Made by a program: the position numbers and the translations under genes. The notes below the pieces were generated by a model. That model searched no databases and was not told the DNA's origin. It saw only the letters and a program-made list of their open reading frames with translations. From Mesorhizobium silamurunense (GTDB taxonomy: Bacteria > Pseudomonadota > Alphaproteobacteria > Rhizobiales > Rhizobiaceae): DNA of 32,533 nt. Every line of letters begins with the position of its first letter. Position 1 is the first letter of the stretch. Of the stretch, positions 1 through 7,631 are shown piece by piece. The stretch lies in NCBI RefSeq assembly GCF_014843825.1, contig NZ_JHQR01000203.1, positions 1-32,533 on the forward strand. Reading direction: 5' to 3'.

Positions 1-603
1 CTTCTGCCTGATTTCGGGTCGCACGCACCGCGCGCCGGCCAGGCACCGGCGGCACCTGACATCGAGCGCAAGCCGGAGGTATCCCTGCCGCAGGCCGACA
101 TCGGCGCGCTGATCGCCGAGGCGGTGGCCGATGCCGAAGCAGCGCTCGAGGCGCGCCTCGCGGCCGCCCACGCGGCGGCGCTAGAGGCCGAACGCCAAGC
201 CAATGACGATGCGGCGAAAGCGTTCCTGGAAAGCTTCGGCGGCGATCTCGGCGCGGCGGTCGAGACGCGCATCGACGCCATGGAGGCGCGCGTTGCCGAG
301 CTCGCTGGCGTCACGATAGCCCGCATCATCGGCGGCATCGTCAGCGACGATCTGCAGAAGCGTTCGCTCGACGCCCTTGCCCGCACCATCAACGCAGCGA
401 TTGCCGATAGTGAAGCCGTGCGCATCGGCGTGCGCGGGCCGTTGTCGCTGTTCGAGCCGCTGAAGGCAGCGCTTGGCGATCGCGCGGCCAATCTCGATTT
501 CACCGAGGCCGCCGGTTTCGACCTGACCGTGACCATAGATGAAACGGTGTTCGAGACGCGCATCGCCGAATGGTCGGCTTCCCTGTCAGAGGTCCTGTCA
601 TGA
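1..603 (+). CDS. FliH-like flagellar export protein, 5'-truncated
   Basis: The reading frame is open from the first base, so the 5' end lies outside the window; about 200 C-terminal residues are present. The sequence shows a long Ala/Glu-rich helical stretch (about residues 35-75 of the visible part), then a compact C-terminal domain containing VRIGVRGPLSLFEPL and a final segment with FETRIAEW. This order, an alpha-helical coiled coil followed by a small alpha/beta domain, is that of FliH/YscL, which holds the export ATPase FliI in a cytoplasmic complex. Its stop TGA overlaps the motB start (ATGA at 600-603), so the two are translationally coupled. FliH proteins diverge strongly, so the name is an inference from architecture and neighbourhood; a GTG or ATG inside the visible part could also be used, but the open frame upstream argues against that. 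Confidence 0.6.
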   Translation, partial: LLPDFGSHAPRAGQAPAAPDIERKPEVSLPQADIGALIAEAVADAEAALEARLAAAHAAALEAERQANDDAAKAFLESFGGDLGAAVETRIDAMEARVAELAGVTIARIIGGIVSDDLQKRSLDALARTINAAIADSEAVRIGVRGPLSLFEPLKAALGDRAANLDFTEAAGFDLTVTIDETVFETRIAEWSASLSEVLS

Positions 604-2027
604 GTGCCATCGACCACGGCGAGGCCAGGCACGAGATCATCATCGTCAAGCGCAATCACGACGGTCATGACGACGGCCATCACGGTGGCGTCTGGAAGAT
701 CGCCTTTGCCGACTTCATGACCGCCATGATGTGCTTCTTTCTCGTCATGTGGCTGATCAACGCCGCCAACGAGCAGACCAAGGCGGCGGTCGCCAGCTAC
801 TTCAATCCGGTCGAGCTGATCGATCGCAATTCCAGCCGCAAGGGCCTGGAAGATCTTGGCGACGGCCCGAGCAAGGTTGGTCTCACCGCCGACAATCCGC
901 AGGATGGCGCCAGCAAGGCCGGCGAGAACGGCAAGGGCGGCGCCGGCTCCTCCGACCGAAGGCAAACCAAGCAGGCCTCGCAGAAGTCGGACCTCTCCGA
1001 CGAGCATCTGTTTGCCGATCCCTACGCCGTGCTGTCGGAGATCGCCACCGACACCGGCGTGATGCAGAATGTCAGCGCCAAGGGTGAAGGCGGCGTTCAG
1101 AATGCCGGTCCAGCGACCGGCGCCTCCGGCGGCGAATCCTATCGCGATCCTTTCGCGCCGGATTTCTGGTCGCAGCAGGTGGTGACGCCCGGCGCCGAAG
1201 CCAGCGCCGAACGCAGGAAGATCGAAGGCGATCCGGCCAAGCCCGGCGAGAAGGTCGCCGAAACAGAAGTGCCGAAGGTCAAGGCCGTTCCGCCGGCGCC
1301 GCCGCAGTTGGATGCGCCGCTCGAGCCGCCGGCGACACCGGAAAAACCCGGTGCCAAGGCCGGATCGGGCGACACGAAAGTCGGGAGAGCCGAAGGCAAG
1401 CAGACCAAGGGCGAGAAAGCCCAGGCTGAAAAGGCGCAAGCCGAGGCCGCTGCGACCGACACCGCGAAACCGGAAACCGCAGGGGCCGAAACGGCAAAGG
1501 CCCAGATGGCAAAAGCGGAGCCCGAGCAGGCTTCCGAGAAGGGAGAAAAAGCTCCGAGCAGCGCCGCCCTCAAGGCCGCCGCCGAAATCAAGCAGGAACT
1601 GGCCAAAGCCTTCGAGCCGGGTGAAAAGCTGGCCCACGGCGTCTCCGTCGAGGCCACCGACAAGGGCGTCGTCATCTCAATCACCGATCAGCTCGACTTC
1701 GGCATGTTCGAGATCGGCTCGGCCGTGCCGCGCCGCGAGATGGTGCTGGCGATGGAGAAGATCGGCCACATCATCAACGAGAAGAAGGGCACTATCACCA
1801 TCGGCGGCCATACCGACGCGCGACCGTTCCGCAGCGACACTTACGACAACTGGCGGCTGTCCACCGCCCGCGCCCACTCCGCCTATTACATGCTGGTGCG
1901 CGGCGGCGTCGACGAAAGCCGCATCACCGAGGTCGCAGGCTTCGCCAACCGCCAGCCCAAGATCCCGTCCGATCCGCTGGCCGCCGCGAACCGCCGCATC
2001 GAAATCCTGATGGCGACCGGCGGATGA
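600..2027 (+). CDS. motB: Flagellar stator protein MotB
   Basis: MotB is the peptidoglycan-anchored half of the proton-driven MotA/MotB stator in the inner membrane. The ATG at 600 overlaps the preceding stop and gives 475 residues; a start 10 codons upstream would run into the previous gene and is not preferred. A charged, His-rich cytoplasmic N-terminus is followed by one membrane segment (about 34-54, IAFADFMTAMMCFFLVMWLI), with Asp38 as the expected proton-binding residue. An OmpA-type peptidoglycan-binding domain fills about residues 345-470, with GGHTDARPF near 401-409 and NWRLSTARA near 416-424. Between them lies an unusually long (about 280 residue) Ala/Lys/Glu/Pro-rich linker, making the protein much longer than the roughly 300-residue enterobacterial MotB. 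motC follows with another ATGA overlap. Confidence 0.95.
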   Translation: MSAIDHGEARHEIIIVKRNHDGHDDGHHGGVWKIAFADFMTAMMCFFLVMWLINAANEQTKAAVASYFNPVELIDRNSSRKGLEDLGDGPSKVGLTADNPQDGASKAGENGKGGAGSSDRRQTKQASQKSDLSDEHLFADPYAVLSEIATDTGVMQNVSAKGEGGVQNAGPATGASGGESYRDPFAPDFWSQQVVTPGAEASAERRKIEGDPAKPGEKVAETEVPKVKAVPPAPPQLDAPLEPPATPEKPGAKAGSGDTKVGRAEGKQTKGEKAQAEKAQAEAAATDTAKPETAGAETAKAQMAKAEPEQASEKGEKAPSSAALKAAAEIKQELAKAFEPGEKLAHGVSVEATDKGVVISITDQLDFGMFEIGSAVPRREMVLAMEKIGHIINEKKGTITIGGHTDARPFRSDTYDNWRLSTARAHSAYYMLVRGGVDESRITEVAGFANRQPKIPSDPLAAANRRIEILMATGG

Positions 2028-3460
2028 GGGGCCGGACCGTCATCGGCCGCGCAATCGGGCTGCTGCTGCTTGCCGCAGGATCGCCGGCCGCGGCTTTCGC
2101 TCAGGACGGCTTGCAGCCCTATCAGTTGGTGCGTTCGCTGCAACTGATCCAGGACCGCATTGCCGGCGGCGATCATGCGGCGCTGCCGATGCAGGCCAAG
2201 CTCCTCGAAATGACCGACGCCAGGCTTCGCGCCGCCGATGCCGAGGATTTCAAGGATCCGAAGAATTTTCGCGCTCTGCTCGTCTACGGCATGAGCGGCG
2301 GCAACCCCGTCACCGTCGAGGCGGCGGCTTCGCGCGCGACGACCGACCCGCAGAGCCTTGCCATCGCCAAAGGGGTCGTCGCCTACCTGAACGGCAGGCC
2401 GGCCGCCGCGATTGAAATCCTGAAGCCGATCGACCCGATGAGCGTGCCCGCCGACCTCGGCGCCTTCCTGGCGCTGGTCAAGGGCTCGCTGCTCGCGACC
2501 GATGAACCCGCAACGGCGCTGACCTTGCTGGATGAGGCCCGCCTGCTCAGCCCCGGCACCCTGGTCGAGGAGGCAGCGCTTCGCCGTTCTGTCGGCCTCG
2601 CGGTGGCACAAGGCGACGCCGCGCGCTTCGCGCTCGCCTCGACACAATATGCCGCGGGTTACCTCTATTCACCCTATGCCAGCCAGTTCGCCGACTCCTT
2701 CGTCACCGGCGTGATCGCGCTGCACATGTCGATCAGCCAGGACAAGCTCGCCGACATCACCTCGATGATGGACCCGGAGCGCGAGAAGGTGATCTATCTG
2801 CGCATCGCCCGCCGCGCCGCGATCGACGGGCTGGCGGACCTCTCCGCCTTCGCCTCGGCCCGGGCCGAGCAGGGCCGCAACGGCAAAGGCAATCAGGACG
2901 ACCCGCGCGCCGTGCTCTATTCGAGCCTCTCCACGGTGACGTCGGCCACGATCGACGATGTGCGGACAAGGCTCGGCAAGATCGATCGCGGCAAGCTTTC
3001 GGAGAGCGACCGCGCCTTGCTCGATGCGGCGCAGGCCGTCGCCGGCGAGGTTGTCGCTCCTGTTCCGGCGGCCAGCAAGGACGAGATCGAGGCCGCGGAT
3101 TCGGCAAAGAGCGGCACGGCGAACCCCGCTGCCGAAACCGAGCCTGTGAGCCGGACCGACGCCGAAGCTTTGCCGCCGGTGGAGGGTGCTGCGTCCGAGC
3201 AGCCGGCTGTCGCGGCATCGGCCAAGCCGGCGGCGAATGTGCAGGCAGCGGCTCCTGCATCCCCGCCATCGACGGCTGAGGCTACGGCTGAAGCGCCTGC
3301 TTCCGCTCCGGCGCAGCCCGAAACACCACCTGTGCTGCCTGCGTCCGCGCCGGCCGCCGCGCCAAGTCTTGATCCGCACGATCCCACCGACGCCGCGATG
3401 ATGAACGCACGCCGCCAGCTCGACCAGATTGACCAATTGCTCGGAGCCGCTCCCAAATGA
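2024..3460 (+). CDS. motC: Periplasmic motility protein MotC
   Basis: MotC is a rhizobial periplasmic protein needed for motor rotation; in S. meliloti it works with MotB in the periplasm (known for the family). The 478-residue product starts at an ATG overlapping the motB stop. It has a signal peptide (hydrophobic core about 10-20, cleavage likely after AFA at 26, leaving QDGLQPYQLVR). The folded part runs to about residue 345 and contains helical repeats such as PEREKVIYLRIARRAAIDG. It is followed by an Ala/Pro-rich low-complexity stretch (about 345-450) and a short conserved-looking tail ending in QLDQIDQLLGAAPK. Tight coupling to motB upstream and fliK downstream supports the call. The stop region is part of a perfect 15-bp tandem duplication. 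Confidence 0.9.
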   Translation: MRGRTVIGRAIGLLLLAAGSPAAAFAQDGLQPYQLVRSLQLIQDRIAGGDHAALPMQAKLLEMTDARLRAADAEDFKDPKNFRALLVYGMSGGNPVTVEAAASRATTDPQSLAIAKGVVAYLNGRPAAAIEILKPIDPMSVPADLGAFLALVKGSLLATDEPATALTLLDEARLLSPGTLVEEAALRRSVGLAVAQGDAARFALASTQYAAGYLYSPYASQFADSFVTGVIALHMSISQDKLADITSMMDPEREKVIYLRIARRAAIDGLADLSAFASARAEQGRNGKGNQDDPRAVLYSSLSTVTSATIDDVRTRLGKIDRGKLSESDRALLDAAQAVAGEVVAPVPAASKDEIEAADSAKSGTANPAAETEPVSRTDAEALPPVEGAASEQPAVAASAKPAANVQAAAPASPPSTAEATAEAPASAPAQPETPPVLPASAPAAAPSLDPHDPTDAAMMNARRQLDQIDQLLGAAPK

Positions 3461-3481
3461 CCAGCGCCCAAATGACCAGCG
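3452..3481 (+). repeat. Perfect 15-bp tandem duplication at the motC/fliK junction
   Basis: CCCAAATGACCAGCG occurs twice back to back (3452-3466 and 3467-3481). Each copy holds ATGA, so the stop/start overlap of motC and fliK is duplicated, giving fliK two in-frame start codons and the repeated N-terminal peptide MTSAQ/MTSVS. Confidence 0.95.
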
Positions 3482-4836
3482 TCAGTCAGACCATGCCGGG
3501 ACTCGGGCCTGCCCACACCCAGTCGCGTCAGCACGCTGCCGACGGGAAGGAAAAAGGCTCGAACTTCGGCGAGATGGTGCATGGCGCCGAAAAATCGGCC
3601 CGGCAAGGCAAGCAGTCGGCCGAGCCTGGGTCTTCCGATGCGCATCCAATGCGGCGCGCCCTTGCCGGTTCGCCCAAAGCGCAACCTGACCAGGATGGGC
3701 AGAACAAGACCGCGGCGCAAAAGCCGGCAGCCGGAAAAGCCGCCAAGAACAACGCCGACACGGGTCACGTGAAAGCAACGGACGATGCCGACGCGGCAGC
3801 ACAATCGTCCGCTCCGCTCCAGGACGGCCTGCCCTTGCTGATGGCGCTGGGCGATATCCGCCATTTCGCAACGGCGACAAATGCCGATCGCGGCGTATCC
3901 GCCGAGGGAGAGGCAGGCATCCAGCCCTCCATCGGCCAGTCCGCCGCTTCGCAGTTGGCGATCCGTCAGGGCAAACGCACATTGGCCGACGCTTCCGAAA
4001 GCGCCGAGCCATTGCCGCGATCCAGCCGCGCGACGATCGCGACGGAGAAGCCCGGGCCCGATTTCGGACAGAAGCCGGCCGGCGCCGGTCCGGGCGCCGA
4101 CACATGGGTCCGCAAGGACGACGTCCTGCCCGGAAAACCTGGCATGGAGACCGACGCCGCAGCGCAGCAAAGCTGGCGTCCGGCGGCCGCCCAGAAAACA
4201 GCGCAAACGGCGCAATCCATCGCATCGATCAATCAGGCCAAGCCGTCCTCTGCCGCCGGACGCATGGATGTAGTCAGCCAGCAGAGCTTCCCGGCGCCGG
4301 CGCAAAATCCCATCGGCCAGACGGCTTCGGCGCTGGTCGAGGCGATCGCTTCCGACAATGGCGTTCAGCAGGCCTTCTCGAGCGCCTCTCAAACCGCCAA
4401 TTCTGTTGCCGTTCCGACACATGTCCTGAAGATCGAGCTCCACCCGGCGGAGCTCGGCATGGTTGTCGCAAGCCTGCGACTTTCTGGAGAGCAACTTTCG
4501 ATTGAGATGAAGCCGGAAACGCACGAGGCATACCGCCGCCTGACCGCCGACAGCGACGCCATAGTCAAGTCGCTCTGCGGTCTCGGCTTCGAGGTCAATC
4601 ATGTCACCGTTATGCAACCATCGATAGCAGTTCATTCAGCCGGCCGCGCCGATGCGAACAGCGCCCTGTCGATGTCGACGGGCCGCGACCAGCCTTCGTT
4701 CCAACCGGGGAATTCGGGCGGCAACAGCGCCGGCGGCGACCGGCAACCGGGAAGGAACGACGGCAATGGCGCACAGGAATTCGGCCGCGCTGCTTCGCCT
4801 CTTCGCGAACGTGCTGGCGACGATATCTATATCTAG
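3457..4836 (+). CDS. fliK: Flagellar hook-length control protein FliK (MotD)
   Basis: FliK measures hook length and switches the export apparatus from hook to filament substrates; the rhizobial protein was first named MotD. The 459-residue product has a long polar, disordered N-terminal two thirds. The Flg_hook domain lies at about 315-395, with the hallmark LHPAELG at about 328-334 followed by LRLSGEQLSIEM and the segment LCGLGFEV. A Gly/Asn-rich tail follows. The first ATG overlaps the motC stop; a second in-frame ATG lies 15 bp downstream (3472) because of a tandem duplication, so either could serve. A GGAG at 3443-3446 sits 10 nt before the first ATG. The 3' end overlaps the next gene by about 71 bp in another frame. 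Confidence 0.88.
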   Translation: MTSAQMTSVSQTMPGLGPAHTQSRQHAADGKEKGSNFGEMVHGAEKSARQGKQSAEPGSSDAHPMRRALAGSPKAQPDQDGQNKTAAQKPAAGKAAKNNADTGHVKATDDADAAAQSSAPLQDGLPLLMALGDIRHFATATNADRGVSAEGEAGIQPSIGQSAASQLAIRQGKRTLADASESAEPLPRSSRATIATEKPGPDFGQKPAGAGPGADTWVRKDDVLPGKPGMETDAAAQQSWRPAAAQKTAQTAQSIASINQAKPSSAAGRMDVVSQQSFPAPAQNPIGQTASALVEAIASDNGVQQAFSSASQTANSVAVPTHVLKIELHPAELGMVVASLRLSGEQLSIEMKPETHEAYRRLTADSDAIVKSLCGLGFEVNHVTVMQPSIAVHSAGRADANSALSMSTGRDQPSFQPGNSGGNSAGGDRQPGRNDGNGAQEFGRAASPLRERAGDDIYI

Positions 4837-5359
4837 CCTGGTTGCGGCAAGCGCCGCGAGCGCCGGCTCAAATCCTTGCGAGCCGGAGATTCTGCGCGCC
4901 GCCGATCGCTATGGCGTGCCGACGGGAATCCTTTATGCGGTCGGCCTGACCGAGACGGGGAAGAAAGGCAGCCTTCAGCCCAACGCATTGAATATAGAAG
5001 GAAAAGCTGTTTTCCCGCGCAGCCGCGGAGAGGCGCTGGCGACATTCGAGAATGCCCGCCGCGAGGGCAGGACGCTGATCGATCTCGGCTGCATGCAGAT
5101 CAACCATCGCTATCACGGCGCGCAGTTCCGCAGCGTCGAGGACATGCTCGACCCACACCAGAACGTCGACTATGCGGCGCGCTTCCTGGCGAGCCTCCAT
5201 GCCCGCCATATGACCTGGTCGATGGCCGTCGCCCGCTATCATGCCGGCCCTGACAACGACCCGGCTCAGAAGCTCTATGTCTGCCGCGTCATTGCGAACA
5301 TGGTCGCCACCGGCTTCGGCAAATGGACGCGGAACGCCAGTACCTTCTGCAATCAGTAG
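4766..5359 (+). CDS. Secreted lytic-transglycosylase-like protein (Orf38 type)
   Basis: A 197-residue exported protein with a lysozyme-like (SLT) fold, likely cutting peptidoglycan locally for assembly of the flagellar rod or stator. The ATG at 4766 is preceded by an AAGGAA-type ribosome site and directly begins a signal peptide (hydrophobic stretch about 9-30, cleavage near ASA-GSN). Visible motifs are AVGLTETG with Glu63 as candidate catalytic acid, GCMQINHRYHG (equivalent of the family's GLMQI) and AVARYHAGPDNDP (equivalent of AYNAG). An upstream extension to 4652 is open but would bury the signal peptide. S. meliloti carries a gene of this type (orf38) at the same place between motD and rem. 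The gene overlaps the fliK 3' end by 71 bp. Confidence 0.85.
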   Translation: MAHRNSAALLRLFANVLATISISSLVAASAASAGSNPCEPEILRAADRYGVPTGILYAVGLTETGKKGSLQPNALNIEGKAVFPRSRGEALATFENARREGRTLIDLGCMQINHRYHGAQFRSVEDMLDPHQNVDYAARFLASLHARHMTWSMAVARYHAGPDNDPAQKLYVCRVIANMVATGFGKWTRNASTFCNQ

Positions 5360-5361
5360 TT

Positions 5362-5408
5362 GTCGCGATAGCGACCTTTGAGCGGCCGCCGTCGGGGTTC
5401 GCGGCGGC
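5362..5408 (+). terminator. Two hairpins after the transglycosylase gene
   Basis: Two inverted repeats follow the stop codon: GTCGC/GCGAC (5362-5366 with 5371-5375, loop GATA, followed by CTTTG) and GCCGCCG/CGGCGGC (5385-5391 with 5402-5408). There is no strong T-tract, so termination is plausible but not certain. The rest of the 223-bp gap before rem (to 5582) is A/T-richer than its surroundings, holds A-runs at about 5473-5500, and must carry the rem promoter; no clear consensus was recognised. Confidence 0.4.
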
Positions 5409-5582
5409 TCCGGTATCGTCCTTGACCCGCTGCCGCCGATGCACTCCTGCAACCGCTTTTATTACGGCTCCCAAAAAAACTCCCAAGAAAATAGCTACAA
5501 GAAATGACGGTTTCCCAGGGTTCACCGCACCGGGTACCCCTTTCCGCACGGGGCAAATGAGATGATTCGGAGGGGTGGTCCG

Positions 5583-6251
5583 ATGATCGTGATCGTTGAC
5601 GAGCGCGAGCTCGTAACTGAGGGTTATAGCTCGCTTTTCGATCGCGAGGGCGTTGCCACCGCGGGCTTCGCGCCGGGCGAGTTCGGCGAGTGGGTGAGCT
5701 CCGCCGCCGACACCGACCTCAGATCGGTCAGGGCCTTCCTCATCGGCGACTGCCGCGAGGGCGCCATCTCGCCGCGCCAGATCCGCGACCGCACCGGCGC
5801 GCCGGTGATCGCGCTCAGCGAGCAGCACTCGCTGGAACACACGCTGCGGCTCTTCGAGAGCGGCGTCGACGACGTCGTCCGCAAGCCCGTGCACATCCGC
5901 GAGATTCTCGCCCGCATCACCGCCATCCGCCGCCGCGCGCATGAGGAGGCCGCCTATACCGAAGTCGGCTCGATGCGCATCTTCATGGACGGTCGCGACC
6001 CGGAGATCGACGGCGAGTCGCTGCCGCTACCGCGCCGCGAGCGGCGCATCCTGGAATATCTGGCCAGCAATCGCGGCCGGCGCGTGACCAAGACGCAGGT
6101 CTTCAATGCCATCTACGGCATCTTCGACGAAGAGGTCGAGGAGAACGTGGTGGAGAGCCACATCTCGAAGCTGCGCAAGAAACTGCGCGAAAAGCTCGGT
6201 CACGATCCAATCGATTCCAAGAGGTTCCTCGGCTATCGGCTGGTGTTCTGA
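5583..6251 (+). CDS. rem: Rem, OmpR-type transcriptional activator of flagellar genes
   Basis: Rem is the orphan OmpR-family regulator that activates flagellar and motility genes in S. meliloti, under control of VisN/VisR there. The product is 222 residues. The start at 5583 is chosen because GGAGGGG (5569-5575) lies 7 nt upstream; an ATG 21 bp earlier lies before this site. The N-terminal receiver-like domain (about 1-120) retains Asp6/Glu7, candidate phosphoacceptor Asp56 in FLIGDCREG, Ser79 and Lys101 (RKP), with slightly longer spacing between the acidic pocket and Asp56 than in CheY. The C-terminal winged-helix domain (about 125-222) shows [17 protein letters not shown] and [17 protein letters not shown]. 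No sensor kinase gene is adjacent. A terminator-like hairpin follows. Confidence 0.92.
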   Translation: MIVIVDERELVTEGYSSLFDREGVATAGFAPGEFGEWVSSAADTDLRSVRAFLIGDCREGAISPRQIRDRTGAPVIALSEQHSLEHTLRLFESGVDDVVRKPVHIREILARITAIRRRAHEEAAYTEVGSMRIFMDGRDPEIDGESLPLPRRERRILEYLASNRGRRVTKTQVFNAIYGIFDEEVEENVVESHISKLRKKLREKLGHDPIDSKRFLGYRLVF

Positions 6252-6277
6252 TGGCTCCTGCCGGCATAGCCCGCGCC

Positions 6278-6310
6278 AGCCTCGCGCAAGACACGAGGCT
6301 TAGTTTTGTG
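6278..6310 (+). terminator. Terminator-like hairpin between rem and flgE
   Basis: A perfect 7-bp inverted repeat AGCCTCG (6278-6284) / CGAGGCT (6294-6300) with a 9-nt loop is followed by TAGTTTTGTG. The short, T-rich tail makes this a plausible intrinsic terminator that separates rem from the hook operon. Confidence 0.6.
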
Positions 6311-6342
6311 GCCTCTCAGAAAGGCACCGAGGAGATGTATCG

Positions 6343-7599
6343 ATGAGCCTCTACGGAATGATGCGGACCGGCGTCTCCGGTATGAACGCGCAGGCCAACC
6401 GCTTGTCCGCGGTGGCCGACAACATCGCGAACTCCGACACCACCGGCTACAAGCGCTCCTCCGCCGAATTCTCGACGCTCATCATGCCGACGACCGGCGG
6501 CGCCTACAATTCGGGCGGCGTCACTACGACGATCCGCTCCGCCATCAGCTCGCAAGGCGTCCTGCAATACACGACTTCGGTGTCCGACCTCGCCGTCAAC
6601 GGCGACGGCTTCTTCGTCGTGCAGGACCCGAGCGGCACGCCCTATCTCACCCGCGCCGGCGCCTTCGTTCCTGATGCGCAAGGGCGCCTGGTCAATGCCG
6701 CCGGCTACCAGCTCATGGCCTACAGCTACGCCAACGGCGATCCGGCCGCGACCGCTAACGGCTTCGAAGGCCTGGTGCCGGTGCAGATTTCCGACCAGGA
6801 GATGACGGCGACGCCGAGCACGGAAGGCAATTTCACCGGCAACCTGCCGGCAGGCGCAACCCCGGTCGCAGCCGGCAGCCTGCCCTCCACGAACAGCCCG
6901 ACCGCCGAATACACCTCGAAGTCCTCGCTGGTTGCCTATGACAATCTCGGCAACAAGGTGCTGCTCGACGTCTATTTCACCAACACCGGCTCAGGCACTT
7001 GGCAGGTCTCGGTCTTCGACCAGTCGAAAGCGACCCCCGGCACCTCCTTCCCTTATACGGGCGGCGCGCTGGGTACGGCCAATCTCACCTTCGACACCAC
7101 CACCGGCAAGCTCACCGGCGCGACCACGGGCATCTCCTTCACGGTACCGAACGGCTCGACCCTCAACCTCGATCTCTCCAAGCTGACGCAGCTTGGAACC
7201 GGCTTCACCGTCTCCGACGCCAAGGTCAACGGCAATGCGCCGAGCACGATCGAAAAGATCCAGATCAGCCAGGACGGCGTCATCTACGCCCAGTACGAGG
7301 ACGGCTCCACCAAGCCGCTCTACAAGATCCCGCTGGCCGATGTTCAGAGCCCCGACAACCTCACCGCGATGCCCGGCAACGTCTATGTGCAGAGCGCGGA
7401 CTCAGGCGCCGTTCGCATCGGCTTTGCCAACGAAGGAAAGCTTGGCTCGGTCGTCTCGGGCGCGCTCGAAAATTCCAACGTCGATATCGCCGAGGAACTG
7501 ACCAGCATGATTGCGGCCCAGCGTAGCTACACCGCCAATTCGAAAGTCTTCCAGACCGGTTCCGACCTGATGGATGTCCTGGTCAACCTGAAGAGATAA
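6343..7599 (+). CDS. flgE: Flagellar hook protein FlgE
   Basis: FlgE is the subunit of the flagellar hook. The 418-residue product starts after GAGGAG (6329-6334). The N-terminal D0 segment contains the axial-protein signature LSAVADNIANSDTTGYKR (21-38). The centre carries the FlgE domain with DNLGNKVLLDVYFTNTGSG, and the C-terminal D0 helix has SNVDIAEELTSMIAAQRSY and ends MDVLVNLKR. The length matches typical FlgE (about 400). It is the first gene of a co-directional run flgE-flgK-flgL-flaF-flbT-flgD-fliQ. A small hairpin (CGGGC/GCCCG, 7606-7619) sits in the short gap before flgK. Confidence 0.97.
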   Translation: MSLYGMMRTGVSGMNAQANRLSAVADNIANSDTTGYKRSSAEFSTLIMPTTGGAYNSGGVTTTIRSAISSQGVLQYTTSVSDLAVNGDGFFVVQDPSGTPYLTRAGAFVPDAQGRLVNAAGYQLMAYSYANGDPAATANGFEGLVPVQISDQEMTATPSTEGNFTGNLPAGATPVAAGSLPSTNSPTAEYTSKSSLVAYDNLGNKVLLDVYFTNTGSGTWQVSVFDQSKATPGTSFPYTGGALGTANLTFDTTTGKLTGATTGISFTVPNGSTLNLDLSKLTQLGTGFTVSDAKVNGNAPSTIEKIQISQDGVIYAQYEDGSTKPLYKIPLADVQSPDNLTAMPGNVYVQSADSGAVRIGFANEGKLGSVVSGALENSNVDIAEELTSMIAAQRSYTANSKVFQTGSDLMDVLVNLKR

Positions 7600-7631
7600 C
7601 CCCATCGGGCGCCAGCCCGTGAAAGACCCGC

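Noticed and set aside
1139..1684. 181-codon - strand frame inside the MotB linker
   Set aside because: It is the reverse of low-complexity Ala/Lys codons, giving a Ser/Ala/Phe-rich sequence without gene context.
2917..4635. 572-codon open frame on the - strand across motC and fliK
   Set aside because: It lies antisense to two well-supported genes, has no recognisable domain and an Arg/Gly/Leu-rich composition expected from the reverse of GC-rich codons.
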